Positions 25,949 to 34,678 are shown, counted from the stretch's first letter. The stretch is 64,000 nt of DNA from JAAZCI01 sp046462535 (GCA_046462535.1 JBKGVF010000020.1:62001-126000), one strand, 5' to 3'. Notes: generated from the letters alone by a model not told the origin. Translations and numbers: made by a program.

Positions 25949-26974
25949 CTACTCATACGTTAACTTCATATCGCCCTCTTTAATCCACCCTTTCTTCATC
26001 ATATAACGGGCACTGACCCAAGAGATAGCCGCCGGCAATAATAGATGAAATAGTACCACCATGAGCGCAACATTAAGAGAAAAACCCATTGTTTCAAAGG
26101 CCATAAATTGCCCGACAAAACCACTGGTTCCCATTCCAGCACCAGCAGCATTGTTACTCATCTTAAAGAGCGCAACACCTAATGGAGCGGTAATGATTCC
26201 TGCTAAAGTTGGTGGAATAAGAATCCAAGGATTTTTAACAATATTAGCAATTTGCAACATCGAAGTACCCACCCCTTGAGCAATTAAGCCCCCTAGCCCA
26301 TTTTCACGATAGCTCGCGGTGGCAAATCCTACCATCTGTGCTGAACAACCAATCACAGCCGCCCCTGCTGCTAATCCATCAAGCCCCAACATAAATGAGA
26401 GTGCTGCACTCGAGATTGGCGCTGTTAACGCCCACCCCACCAAAGTGGCAACAATAATACTCATTACAAAAGGTTGTTGCTCCGTGGCCCAATTAATAAT
26501 CTCACCAAACGAGCTCATAAGATAGCTGATGGGGATTCCTACAAATTTAGCGACAAAGTATCCAATCACAAAGGTCGTAAAGGGTGCAATGATAATATCG
26601 ATCCGGGTAACACCATAGAGCAGCTTTGCCCCCTCTACTGCTACTAAAACAGAGAGGTAGGCTCCAACTGGCCCCCCTAAGGTATTACCAAAGGCCCCCA
26701 CAAAGAGGGAGGAGAAGAGAATCAGTGGCGGCGCTTTTAGACTAGCGGCAATCGCAACCCCAATCGCTCCCCCAACAATTTTGCTATCCATAGCAAACTG
26801 ACCCATCTCCACAAACGAATCGATTGCCAATTGCTCCCCTAAGGTTTTAATAATCAATCCCATAAGGAGTGAAGAGAAGAGCCCTAATGCCATGTAGCTT
26901 AGAGCATCTACAAAGTAGCGACGAGGGGAGAGGCTCACCCCTTTTTTCGTAAAGTATGAGGTTGGATTTGTCAT
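25949..26974 (-). CDS. PTS_EIIC_2-type membrane permease, no EIIA/EIIB partner
   Basis: A 341-residue inner-membrane protein with about nine hydrophobic segments. The sequence matches the PTS EIIC type 2 family (for example SLFVGAFGNTLGGPVGAYLS about 89-108, GCSAQMVGFATASYRENGLG about 207-226, AAGAGMGTSGFVGQ near 275-288). The family is annotated as PTS sugar IIC, yet no EIIA, EIIB or HPr is nearby, so it may be a stand-alone transporter of unknown substrate. AAAGGAG precedes the ATG. Two GTGACAAG repeats lie in the 110 bases upstream. Confidence 0.8.
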   Translation of the reverse strand: MTNPTSYFTKKGVSLSPRRYFVDALSYMALGLFSSLLMGLIIKTLGEQLAIDSFVEMGQFAMDSKIVGGAIGVAIAASLKAPPLILFSSLFVGAFGNTLGGPVGAYLSVLVAVEGAKLLYGVTRIDIIIAPFTTFVIGYFVAKFVGIPISYLMSSFGEIINWATEQQPFVMSIIVATLVGWALTAPISSAALSFMLGLDGLAAGAAVIGCSAQMVGFATASYRENGLGGLIAQGVGTSMLQIANIVKNPWILIPPTLAGIITAPLGVALFKMSNNAAGAGMGTSGFVGQFMAFETMGFSLNVALMVVLFHLLLPAAISWVSARYMMKKGWIKEGDMKLTYE

Positions 26975-27086
26975 GGTAACTCCTTTATCGACTAGGTTTA
27001 ATCTACATAAGCCCTATACTAGTGACAAGACACTGCTCGTGACAAGTATAGAGGGTATTCAGTAGAAGCACCAGACACAACCCCAC

Positions 27087-27911
27087 TCAATCCTCACTCT
27101 CCCAAGAAAGAGGGAGATTATAACCAGGATACTGCTCTGCAGTGTAGGCCTTAAATCCCTCTGAATTGACAATCTCTACCACCGCTGCTGCCCAGGGCCT
27201 CTCCCTATTTTTCGCATCAATGACAACCCAATTCACATACGCTTTACTCGGCTCAATATGGAGCGCTTCAGAGGCGGATATCCCCGCATCTTGCGCATAA
27301 TTGCCATTAATGACGACATAATCAAGATCCGCCCGTGCACGCACTAGTTGTGGAGCATCAATCTCAACAATCTTCAACCCCAATGGGTTAGCAGTAATAT
27401 CATTATGACTCACCTGAAAAGGATCTAACCCCTCCTTAAGCTGAATCCAACCTAACGCCTCCATAATGCGTAACCCGCGGGAGTAATTGGTAATATTGGA
27501 GGGTACCCCCACAGTAGATCCTGAGTGAATCGCCTCTAAAGAGTTTAATCGCCCACCATATAAACCAAAAGGTGCAGTCGGTACCTGAACAATAGGAATT
27601 AATGAAGCGCCACTATTTTCATTAAACTCATCAAGATAGGGTTTATGCTGGTAGATATTGAGTTCAAGATGCCCCTCAACTACACCAATATTAGGGGCAA
27701 TAATATCACTCAGCTCCACTAATGAGACTTGATAACCACGCTTTTGTAGCTCTGGTCCAATATAATCCCGAACCATATCAGCAAAATCACCCGGGGAGGT
27801 GCCGATTCGAAGCTCACGAGACTCAGCACCCACCTCCTCTTTACCACATCCTGCTAATAACAAAAATCCCAATAGGGCGATCATGCCCCCTCTAATCCAA
27901 TCTCTAATCAT
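27087..27911 (-). CDS. MetQ/NlpA-family substrate-binding lipoprotein (copy A)
   Basis: I chose ATG 27911 since AGGAGAG lies before it; a longer frame opens at 27935 without a site. The 274-residue product is a lipoprotein (LLLAGCGKEE lipobox, Cys near 22), so anchored to a membrane facing the periplasm. The NlpA/MetQ hallmarks are visible: RIGTSPGDFADMVRDYIGPE, NIYQHKPYLDEFN, GSTVGVPSNITNYSRGLRIM, and INGNYAQDAGI. The family delivers methionine or related compounds to MetNI ABC importers. No metN or metI is in the window. It is the third gene of the 2OG-oxygenase operon. Confidence 0.9.
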   Translation of the reverse strand: MIRDWIRGGMIALLGFLLLAGCGKEEVGAESRELRIGTSPGDFADMVRDYIGPELQKRGYQVSLVELSDIIAPNIGVVEGHLELNIYQHKPYLDEFNENSGASLIPIVQVPTAPFGLYGGRLNSLEAIHSGSTVGVPSNITNYSRGLRIMEALGWIQLKEGLDPFQVSHNDITANPLGLKIVEIDAPQLVRARADLDYVVINGNYAQDAGISASEALHIEPSKAYVNWVVIDAKNRERPWAAAVVEIVNSEGFKAYTAEQYPGYNLPLSWESED

Positions 27912-27975
27912 AATCTCTCTCCTATCTCCCCCCATTTTATTTACGGGGGGAGCGATCGTTTCATCTCTCTTGACT

Positions 27976-28818
27976 CTATTTTAGTGACTCATCCCACTCT
28001 TTAGGATGTTTATACCCTGGAAACTCAGCGGCAATATAGGCCTTAAATTCCTCTGAATTGTAGATCATCTCCACCAGCGCTACCCACGGTTCCTCTCGAT
28101 CCTCATCTCGCACCACCATCCAATTGATATAATCAAATCCCGGATCAGTAAAGAGTGCTTCGGTGAAAGGAATCCCTGAGCTAGCAGCAAAATTTCCAGT
28201 GATGATGGCATAATCAACATCCTCCCTAATACGGGCAATCTGTGGTGAGGCGATCTCCATCAAGATAATGTTATAGGGATTATCAATAATATTACTCTCA
28301 CGAAAATTGATGGCGTCATCACTCTCGCTTAAGGTAATCCAGCCAAGGTCTTGCAGTAATATTAATGCCCGTGAATAGTTACTGACATCATTAGGGATGG
28401 CAATTCTTGCCCCCTCCCCTACCTCCGCTAATGTTAAACGCCGTCCACTATAGAGGCCTAATGGTCCTGTAGGTATCTGAAATATAGCGGTTAAATTTGC
28501 TCCTTGTAACTCATTAAAGCTAGAGAGAAATGCCGCATGCTGATAGGTATTGAAATCTAAAGAACCATCATTGAGGGCAATATTAGGGGCTAAGATATCG
28601 GTAAACTCACTCACCTCTAATCGGTACCCCGCTTTCGCTAACTCCGGCTTGAGAAAATCATGCGCCATTGTTGCAAAATCCCCAACAGAGGTACCAATTC
28701 TTAACACCTTCTCTTCACCTGCTCCCTCATCATTACTACAGGAAACAATAAGAATACCGATGGCAATGACCCCCCCTATTCTCCGCCACAATCGTGATAA
28801 AAATACTCTGCGTCTCAT
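27976..28818 (-). CDS. MetQ/NlpA-family substrate-binding lipoprotein (copy B)
   Basis: A 280-residue paralogue of the next gene, from ATG 28818 (AAGGGGGAG upstream). It has a lipobox LIVSCSND (Cys about 27), then RIGTSVGDFATMAHDFLKPE, NTYQHAAFLSSFN, GARIAIPNDVSNYSRALIL and ITGNFAASSGIPF. By eye the two copies are roughly half identical, so the duplication is not recent and they may bind different ligands. It begins 14 bases after the 2OG-oxygenase stop and is 64 bases ahead of copy A, all on one strand. An ABC permease/ATPase must lie elsewhere. Confidence 0.9.
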   Translation of the reverse strand: MRRRVFLSRLWRRIGGVIAIGILIVSCSNDEGAGEEKVLRIGTSVGDFATMAHDFLKPELAKAGYRLEVSEFTDILAPNIALNDGSLDFNTYQHAAFLSSFNELQGANLTAIFQIPTGPLGLYSGRRLTLAEVGEGARIAIPNDVSNYSRALILLQDLGWITLSESDDAINFRESNIIDNPYNIILMEIASPQIARIREDVDYAIITGNFAASSGIPFTEALFTDPGFDYINWMVVRDEDREEPWVALVEMIYNSEEFKAYIAAEFPGYKHPKEWDESLK

Positions 28819-28832
28819 CGTTATGCTCCCCC

Positions 28833-29840
28833 TTAATCGATCTGTATGCCAGGATAGTGACGCTCTGCCACATCAGGATGGGAGCGAAGACGCCCTTTAA
28901 GAAAATTCTTTCCAATCTGGGTAAAGAGCGGATTTTTAGGATCTTCCGTAACTCCCGTCGCCCCTTTAGCCAATGCTTCAGGAAGATCAAGCAGGGGAAC
29001 TGTTACATCCAGCTGCGACGTTAAAAAGAAGGCTAAAGAGTAACGATCCACCCCTTTAGGAGGCGCTTGCACACGGTGATATGTTGCCTTTAGATATCCA
29101 TGTGATGCCACCTCAAGTAGCTCACCAATATTGACAACAAAGCTCCCCTTTATTGGTGGTGCTAAGACCCACTCATCCCCCTTAAGCACCTCTAAACCGG
29201 AAACCTCATCCTGAGAGACAAAAGTTAAATAGCCTGAGTCTTTATGAGGACCAACCCCCTGCTCCTCCCCACTAATTCCAGGGTAATGGATTGCTTTAGA
29301 GAGGACCGAAGGCTTATTTGCTAAAGTGGGAGCAAAGATATCCTCAGGTTGCCCCAATGCTAAGGCGAAGGCTCTTAGCAACTCCTTAGCGACCTCTGTT
29401 TGCGCTTTCTGCAAAGTTAAGAGATGCTCTTTTAACTGCGGCAGAGCCTCTGGCCATTGATTCGGCCCCTGAAGACGGAGCCAAGGCTCGTCAACGGGAA
29501 TTTCCTCAAGTGGATAAGCAGGGTATTCAGGCATATAATCAAACTGCTCTCGCCGATCAGGCGCATCACGTGTAATCTCATCATAAAGATTGGTGTAACC
29601 ACGGAAGTGGGGAGAATTCACCATGTGAACGGCTACTTTCTCCTCAAGAGGAAGCTGAAAAAACGCCTCTGCAGAGCGATTGGCATTCTCAATAATCTGC
29701 TCATCAATCCCATGATTAATTAGGTAGAAGAAGCCCACATGATGAGCGGCATCACGGAGTCGGGATAGAAATAGATCTCGCGCCTTATCATCAGCTATAA
29801 ATTGTTGGAAATCTAAGATCGGTAGGGGTAATTGTGGCAT
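28833..29840 (-). CDS. Isopenicillin-N-synthase-like 2-oxoglutarate/Fe(II) oxygenase
   Basis: ATG 29840 was chosen because AAAGGAGG stands 5 bases before it; a frame extension to 29882 lacks a site. The 335-residue protein has the DIOX_N start (LPILDFQQFIAD) with VGFFYLINHGID, FRGYTNLYDE (about 79-88), the iron ligands in GPHKDSGYLTF (HxD, about 195) and ATYHRVQAP (His, about 255), and the RYSLAFFL oxoglutarate-binding Arg-x-Ser. It hydroxylates or oxidatively cleaves a small molecule. Being first in an operon with two MetQ-like binding proteins and behind a SAM-II-like leader, it may release sulfur from an organosulfur compound; this is inference. Confidence 0.88.
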   Translation of the reverse strand: MPQLPLPILDFQQFIADDKARDLFLSRLRDAAHHVGFFYLINHGIDEQIIENANRSAEAFFQLPLEEKVAVHMVNSPHFRGYTNLYDEITRDAPDRREQFDYMPEYPAYPLEEIPVDEPWLRLQGPNQWPEALPQLKEHLLTLQKAQTEVAKELLRAFALALGQPEDIFAPTLANKPSVLSKAIHYPGISGEEQGVGPHKDSGYLTFVSQDEVSGLEVLKGDEWVLAPPIKGSFVVNIGELLEVASHGYLKATYHRVQAPPKGVDRYSLAFFLTSQLDVTVPLLDLPEALAKGATGVTEDPKNPLFTQIGKNFLKGRLRSHPDVAERHYPGIQID

Positions 29841-29861
29841 GAGTGCCTCCTTTATAGTGGA

Positions 29862-29897
29862 CAAAAAAATAGAGCTACTCACTTGCGTGCGCGCTCT
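29862..29897 (-). terminator. Attenuator-type terminator ahead of the 2OG oxygenase
   Basis: On the minus strand AGAGC ... CAC-GCAA-GTG ... GCTCT is followed by A and seven T (plus strand A at 29863-29869). It ends about 20 bases before the oxygenase start, so it can only serve as a conditional stop in the leader. Confidence 0.6.
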
Positions 29898-29997
29898 GCT
29901 TCAATCGTCCTCCACCTACCTGATGGATGATGGAAATCTCCCAATCCCTACTCAGAGGGGCTCTTCCCTAAAATAGATTAGGCAAAAAGAGATGTAA

Positions 29998-30048
29998 CGC
30001 TTTAGCTGTTCGTGCCCGCAAGCTGTTATTAATCAAATCGGCATGGTT
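29998..30048 (-). promoter_or_regulatory. SAM-II (SAM-alpha)-like riboswitch aptamer
   Basis: The leader starts AACCATGCC-GATTTG-(10 bases)-GCTTGC-GGGCACG-AACA-GCTAAAGCG. GATTTG, GCTTGC and GCTAAA are the invariant blocks of SAM-II. P1 forms from CATGCC with GGCACG (5 of 6 pairs, differing from the usual sequence but still complementary), and the pseudoknot P2 pairs GCTTGC with GC-TAA-AGC around bulges as in the known fold. The L3 linker (AACA plus flank) is shorter than in described examples. It lies immediately after a consensus promoter and upstream of methionine-type binding-protein genes. Confidence 0.6.
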
Positions 30049-30051
30049 TTC

Positions 30052-30080
30052 ACTTTAGAGTGATTAAAAAGGCTTGTCAA
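30052..30080 (-). promoter_or_regulatory. Sigma-70 promoter of the 2OG-oxygenase/MetQ operon
   Basis: TTGACA (minus, 30080-30075), 17-base spacer, TAAAGT (30057-30052). A start about 7 bases on would place the SAM-II-like element at the very 5' end of the mRNA, with a leader of about 205 bases. Confidence 0.65.
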
Positions 30081-30143
30081 TAACTATTTAATTGGTTGAT
30101 TTATATTCTATTTTTTATATCTTAATGGATCTTTTAATGATTA

Positions 30144-30809
30144 CTAAAAAGGGGTGGGCGATCGAAAGGCTAATCGCTTTTGACTCATTGGATCAATAAA
30201 AGAGAGATAATCGGCATGGAGATAGAGGCGTGATGCCACGCGCCGTCCCCAAGTGCTACCATAGAAACGATCCCCTAAAATTGGATGCCCTATCGCCTGT
30301 AAATGTACCCGTAATTGATGGGAGCGCCCTGTAATTGGGGAGAGAGCAACCCGCGTAAGGGGAGCCTCCTGATACGTTAATAACTCTAATCGGTGGTAGT
30401 GGGTAATCGCCTCCCGCCCCTCACTAAATGAGACCATCTGCTTTGGTCGATTGGGCCAATCACAGATAAGGGGGAGATCAATGACCCCTTTTTCAGTAGG
30501 TAACTCCCCCTCAACAAGAGCAATATATCGCTTCTGTGGTGATCTTTGTTGAAATTGTGCTTTCAACTGCCGCTCTGCCTCTTTTGTGAGGGCGACTACA
30601 ATCAATCCACTGGTGGCCATATCGAGACGATGCGCAGTTTCAGCCTCTGGATATTGCCATCGGATGCGCGTTAATAGACTATCATGCAACTCTACCCCCT
30701 TCCCAGGAACAGAGAGAAGCCCAGCAGGCTTATCAAGCACCATAATCGCTGAGTTTTGGTAGAGAATCGTCAACCATGGATCGATAGGGGGATTGTAGTA
30801 GTACTCCAT
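30144..30809 (-). CDS. rluA: 23S rRNA U746 / tRNA U32 pseudouridine synthase
   Basis: The 221-residue protein aligns by eye over its length with E. coli RluA: YNPPIDPWLTILYQ start, KPAGLLSVPGKG, catalytic Asp in HRLDMATSGL (about 60-69), LICDWPNRPKQMVSF, and PITGRSHQLRVHLQ with GHPILGDRFYGS. These shared extras separate RluA from RluD. ATG 30809 fits the E. coli N-terminus and has AGCAGG before it; a GTG two codons earlier is possible. The lipoprotein gene ends 16 bases upstream. Confidence 0.93.
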   Translation of the reverse strand: MEYYYNPPIDPWLTILYQNSAIMVLDKPAGLLSVPGKGVELHDSLLTRIRWQYPEAETAHRLDMATSGLIVVALTKEAERQLKAQFQQRSPQKRYIALVEGELPTEKGVIDLPLICDWPNRPKQMVSFSEGREAITHYHRLELLTYQEAPLTRVALSPITGRSHQLRVHLQAIGHPILGDRFYGSTWGRRVASRLYLHADYLSFIDPMSQKRLAFRSPTPF

Positions 30810-30825
30810 AATCACCTGCTAAACC

Positions 30826-31149
30826 CTAAGGTACTTCTCTGATTAATTGGTAACGATAGCGCCCCTGATCTGCAGCAGGTGAAGCCAATGAAGTAATAGC
30901 GACTAAGAGCGTTTTTGTTACCCCTTCCTGATGGGTATATCCTTCAATCTCATCATAAAAGAGGTACTCCCTTCCTGCTGAATCTGTAATTAAGTAACAC
31001 CGTTGAAGATCAACTCCTACACACGGCTTGGTTGCTCCTGATACGGTAATCACTTGAGTCGTTCTCTCCACTGTTGCCCCACTACATGCCCCTAAAATAA
31101 TGGTGAACAGTAGCCATAAGCCATACTCCCTCCTCCATCGCCTTATCAT
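30826..31149 (-). CDS. Small lipoprotein with DUF4377-like domain
   Basis: ATG 31149 has AAGGAG 7 bases before it. The 107-residue product starts with basic residues, a hydrophobic stretch and lipobox ILGACSG, so it is membrane-anchored. The mature part (CVGVDLQRCYLITD, YLFYDEIEGYTHQEG, LLVAITSLASPAADQGRYRY) resembles the DUF4377 domain found next to META/HslJ domains in heat-resistance-type lipoproteins. Function unknown. It lies 16 bases ahead of rluA, probably co-transcribed. Confidence 0.7.
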   Translation of the reverse strand: MIRRWRREYGLWLLFTIILGACSGATVERTTQVITVSGATKPCVGVDLQRCYLITDSAGREYLFYDEIEGYTHQEGVTKTLLVAITSLASPAADQGRYRYQLIREVP

Positions 31150-31233
31150 CTTCTCTCTCCTTCTCAATAAAAGGGTGGTAGAATCCCCCTATAACCGAAT
31201 CAATATCTACAATTAGCCAATAAGGATCTATCT

Positions 31234-31566
31234 ATGAATAGAGAAAACCATTATAAACTGATCTTCTATGTTCCCGATAGTCATCTTAAAGTCGTCAAAG
31301 AGGCTCTCTTTGCCGCAGGCGCTGGAGCGCTCGGAAACTATCGTCGCTGCTCGTGGAAGGTATTAGGGGAAGGGAGCTTCCAACCTATGGATGGTAGCAA
31401 CCCATACTCAGGGGAAGTAGGTCTCTTAACACGGGTACCTGAGTGGCGTGTAGAGATTTTAGTAACTGAGCGTAGCGCTAAATCTGCATTAAGAGCACTC
31501 TTAGAGACCCATCCATACGAAGAGCCTGCCTATGAGTTTATTCAGATCAGCTCAATTACCCTCTAG
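31234..31566 (+). CDS. Stand-alone NIF3/YqfO C-terminal-like (CutA-fold) protein
   Basis: A 110-residue protein matching the small domain inserted in YqfO/NIF3 proteins: YVPDSHLKVVKEALFAAGAG, GNYRRCSWKVLGEGSF, and THPYEEPAYEF near the C-terminus. This module has a ferredoxin-like CutA fold and may bind metal or a nucleotide; the bacterial stand-alone form has no assigned reaction. TAAGGA precedes the ATG. Its 3' end overlaps the convergent waaA by 15 bases. Confidence 0.85.
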   Translation: MNRENHYKLIFYVPDSHLKVVKEALFAAGAGALGNYRRCSWKVLGEGSFQPMDGSNPYSGEVGLLTRVPEWRVEILVTERSAKSALRALLETHPYEEPAYEFIQISSITL

Positions 31567-32847
31567 CAGCTCTTCGCGCTGCTCAATGACCGGTGTGAGC
31601 GCAGCAATTACCTGTGCTATACCGCCGCGACTCTCTGCCATTAATTGCGCTGCTGAAGCCCCCATAGCAGATCCTAATTGAGGATTCTTTAATAGCTGTT
31701 TTAGCGCCTCTTCCACCTCCTCAATCGACCCCATAATAAGCGCCTCTCGGGATAAGAAATGATCTACAATCTCCCGATTCTCCTCCATATGTGGACCGAC
31801 CGAGATCGGCTTACCAAAATAGGCTGGCTCTAGAATATTATGTCCCCCGATGGGGATAAAGCTCCCCCCAATCGTAACGAAATGGGCAACTTGATAAAAA
31901 ATCAGCAACTCGCCCAACGTATCAATCAGCCAGATATCCACCGTAGTCTGCAGCTCATCTAATGATGTTTGACTCCGCTTTTGGTAGCTCAATCCTTCCT
32001 GCTTTATCAGCTCTTCCACCTCTAAAAAACGCTCTGGATGGCGGGGCGCTAAAATAAGCTGCAGATTAGGATATTGTGCCTTTACTCGGCGATAGCTCGA
32101 TAGAATTAAGGCCTCCTCCCCCTCATGGGTGCTGGCAACAACCCAATAGAAGTGATCACTCCCCTCTAAACGGGTGAGTAACCGCTTCCCCTCCTTATAA
32201 TGATGGGGAGGAATCGTTAACTCATATTTTATATTCCCCATCACCTCATGCTCTTTTACACCTAGAGCCACAAACCGGGCAGAATCCTTCTCACTCTGGG
32301 CTAAAAGATGGAGAGGCTCAAGGAGCTTCGCCATTGTTTTAGCAATCTTCTGATACCCTCTATATGAGGACTCTGAGAGGGTACCACTGACTAAATAGAG
32401 TGGAATCTGCAGCTGATTAGCTTGATAGAGATAATTAGGCCATAGCTCTGTCTCTAATATGATGGAGACTTTAGGAGCAACATAACGGAAAAAACGTCTC
32501 ATCATCCAGCCATTATCGAATGGGAGGTATTGATGATCGACCCGCCCTGTAAAGCTCTTAACTACCTGCTCACTTCCGGTTAACGTTGTTGTTGTCAAGA
32601 GAAGCCGCTGTTGAGGAAAATGCTCTAACAGTGCTTCAACCAGTGGAGTGATAGCTCGAACCTCCCCTAATGAAACAGCATGAAGATGAATATCAGCCCG
32701 CTTTAGAGGACCAAATCCGATTCGATCACGAAAGCGCCCCATTCCTGGACGATATTTAACTGGAGAGCGCCAATCTTTATAGTAACGAAAAAGCGTTATG
32801 ATGGGCAGTAGAACCCACCATAACACACGATAGAGATGAAAAATCAC
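31552..32847 (-). CDS. waaA: 3-deoxy-D-manno-octulosonic-acid (Kdo) transferase
   Basis: Inner-membrane GT-B glycosyltransferase that adds Kdo to lipid IVA, an essential step of LPS core synthesis. The 431-residue protein has an N-terminal anchor, the HLHAVSLGEVRAITPLVEAL donor-domain motif (Glu catalytic base, about 56-70), ILETELWPNYL, LVSGTLSESSYRGYQ, and IGGSFIPIGGHNILEPA (about 338-354) with the conserved C-terminal Glu. The start is GTG 32847 with TTTAGGAG upstream. It sits 25 bases downstream of bamD. Confidence 0.95.
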   Translation of the reverse strand: MIFHLYRVLWWVLLPIITLFRYYKDWRSPVKYRPGMGRFRDRIGFGPLKRADIHLHAVSLGEVRAITPLVEALLEHFPQQRLLLTTTTLTGSEQVVKSFTGRVDHQYLPFDNGWMMRRFFRYVAPKVSIILETELWPNYLYQANQLQIPLYLVSGTLSESSYRGYQKIAKTMAKLLEPLHLLAQSEKDSARFVALGVKEHEVMGNIKYELTIPPHHYKEGKRLLTRLEGSDHFYWVVASTHEGEEALILSSYRRVKAQYPNLQLILAPRHPERFLEVEELIKQEGLSYQKRSQTSLDELQTTVDIWLIDTLGELLIFYQVAHFVTIGGSFIPIGGHNILEPAYFGKPISVGPHMEENREIVDHFLSREALIMGSIEEVEEALKQLLKNPQLGSAMGASAAQLMAESRGGIAQVIAALTPVIEQREELLEGN

Positions 32848-32871
32848 TCTAAACTCCTAAACGCACTCTAT

Positions 32872-33633
32872 TTAGAGAGTATGCAGACGATTATCTGCAG
32901 GGAAGTTAAGCTCCATGATCCGCAATCGATCCTCAGCTAACTGATCGAGCCCCAATTTACGATAAGCCTTCACCTGAATATAGAGCGCATCTGCCAATGA
33001 AGGGGTCTCATCATAATTATCTAACACATATTGTGCACGATTCACTGCACCAACATAGGCATCCCGCTCATAATAGAAATTAGCAATATGAATCTCAGAC
33101 TCAGCTAAGAGATTTCTAAGATAGATCGCCCGCTTCGCAGAATCTTCTGCATAGGGTCCGTGAGGATAGTTCTCAATTACATAGAGAAATGCGTCAAGTG
33201 ATTCATTAAGCTGCCGTGGATCTATCTTAGTCCGATCGGGCGGAAGAAGTTTATCTAATATTGAGCGTGCCCGATCAAAGTTGATTACCCCTTTCATATA
33301 CCAGACGTAATCCACATGGGGATGGTTTGGATAGAGTGTTACAAAGCTATCAATTTCAGCTAGCGCCTCATCATGCTTACGGTCACCATAATAGGCATAG
33401 ATCTTATTAAGCTTCGCTTGCTCAGCAAGATTACTATGAGGGAAGCGTGCTTCGACCATATCAAAGTGCTCAACAGAGAAGACATAATTACCACTTGAGA
33501 GATGCTCTTGCCCTTTACTGAGCAACTGTGTTGCGGTCATCGTTCTAAATTTATCCTCTTTCGGGGTACCGCAACCTGCTAAAATAGCCAGCACGAGAAC
33601 ACAAGATAAAGAGTTTCGTAATTTTCTATTCAT
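32872..33633 (-). CDS. bamD: Outer-membrane assembly lipoprotein BamD
   Basis: Essential subunit of the BAM complex that folds beta-barrel proteins into the outer membrane. The 253-residue protein has a lipobox LAILAGCGTP (Cys about 21), then five TPR-like helical pairs: SKGQEHLSSGNYVFSVEHFD, ARFPHSNLAEQAKLN, FVTLYPNHPHVDYVWYMKGV, VIENYPHGPYAEDSAKR and QYVLDNYDETPSLADALY. It is divergent from rluD, the arrangement seen in many gammaproteobacteria, with about 58 bases between starts. Confidence 0.96.
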   Translation of the reverse strand: MNRKLRNSLSCVLVLAILAGCGTPKEDKFRTMTATQLLSKGQEHLSSGNYVFSVEHFDMVEARFPHSNLAEQAKLNKIYAYYGDRKHDEALAEIDSFVTLYPNHPHVDYVWYMKGVINFDRARSILDKLLPPDRTKIDPRQLNESLDAFLYVIENYPHGPYAEDSAKRAIYLRNLLAESEIHIANFYYERDAYVGAVNRAQYVLDNYDETPSLADALYIQVKAYRKLGLDQLAEDRLRIMELNFPADNRLHTL

Positions 33634-33691
33634 TTTATTAATATGAGCCCTTAAGAACCGATCAAACTGAAAAAGATTATACCTAAAACTT

Positions 33692-34678
33692 ATGAAACAG
33701 TCAGAAACTTTTACGATTACTATTGATTCTACCCTAAATGGTCTTCGCCTCGATCAAGCGGTCACAACTCTTCTTCCTCAATACTCCCGTAATAAAATTC
33801 AGCAGGCGATAAAAGAGAAGCGTCTACTCCTTGATGGAACCCCTACTAAAGCAAGGGTTCTCGTTGAAGGGGGGGAAGAGATTACCTTAACTATGCCAAT
33901 TGAGGTAGATCCCCTTGAAAACCCCAAGGCGCAACCGATGACGCTAGAGATCCTCTATGAGGATGAGGCGCTCCTCTTTATTAATAAACCTGCAGGATTA
34001 GTGGTTCACCCTGGTGCTGGAAACCCCGATAACACCCTACTAAATGGGCTCCTCCACCATCATCCGCATCTCTCTTCACTTCAACGTTTTGGGATTGTCC
34101 ATCGTCTCGATCGAGAGACATCGGGCGTTCTACTTATTGCTAAAGATGAAGAGAGTGAGCAACTTCTGATGGAACAATTTGCTAAACGTACACCCCATCG
34201 GATCTACCACGCTCTTGTCGTTGGAGAGATGATATCAGGAAGGAGGATTGATGAGCCCATCGGTCGCAACCCCTCTAACCGCCGTAAAATGATGGTGACA
34301 GAATATGATGAGGAGGGCTACAATCCGGGGCGTGAAGCGATCACCCACATAAGAATTTTAGAGCGTTTCCGACTCCATACATTGCTGCAGTGTCAATTAG
34401 AGACGGGGCGCACTCATCAGATTCGTGTTCATCTACAACATATTAATTATCCCGTTGTCGGTGATCCACTCTATGGAGGCCGTCTCTTGCTACCTAAGGG
34501 ATTTGATGAGAGAGAGCGTCAGATATTACGACACTTTAAGCGACAGGCGCTCCACGCCTACGAGCTAGGAGTGATCCACCCTAAAAGTGGTGAGCCACTC
34601 CATGTAACAGCGCCCTATCCTAAAGATATTACAGAGCTGCTAACCATAATGCGCCACGATTTAACCCGCACCCAATAA
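33692..34678 (+). CDS. rluD: 23S rRNA pseudouridine(1911/1915/1917) synthase
   Basis: The 328-residue protein has an S4 RNA-binding domain (RLDQAVTTLLPQYSRNKIQ, about 18-36), the KPAGLVVHPGAGN loop, the catalytic Asp in HRLDRETSGVLL (about 137-148), IGRNPSNRRKMMV and the C-terminal GRTHQIRVHLQHINYPVVGD. The RNA-binding domain and RNP-RRK segment mark RluD, which modifies helix 69 of 23S rRNA. Ribosome site is weak. pgeF starts 14 bases after the stop, so the two are co-transcribed. Confidence 0.96.
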   Translation: MKQSETFTITIDSTLNGLRLDQAVTTLLPQYSRNKIQQAIKEKRLLLDGTPTKARVLVEGGEEITLTMPIEVDPLENPKAQPMTLEILYEDEALLFINKPAGLVVHPGAGNPDNTLLNGLLHHHPHLSSLQRFGIVHRLDRETSGVLLIAKDEESEQLLMEQFAKRTPHRIYHALVVGEMISGRRIDEPIGRNPSNRRKMMVTEYDEEGYNPGREAITHIRILERFRLHTLLQCQLETGRTHQIRVHLQHINYPVVGDPLYGGRLLLPKGFDERERQILRHFKRQALHAYELGVIHPKSGEPLHVTAPYPKDITELLTIMRHDLTRTQ

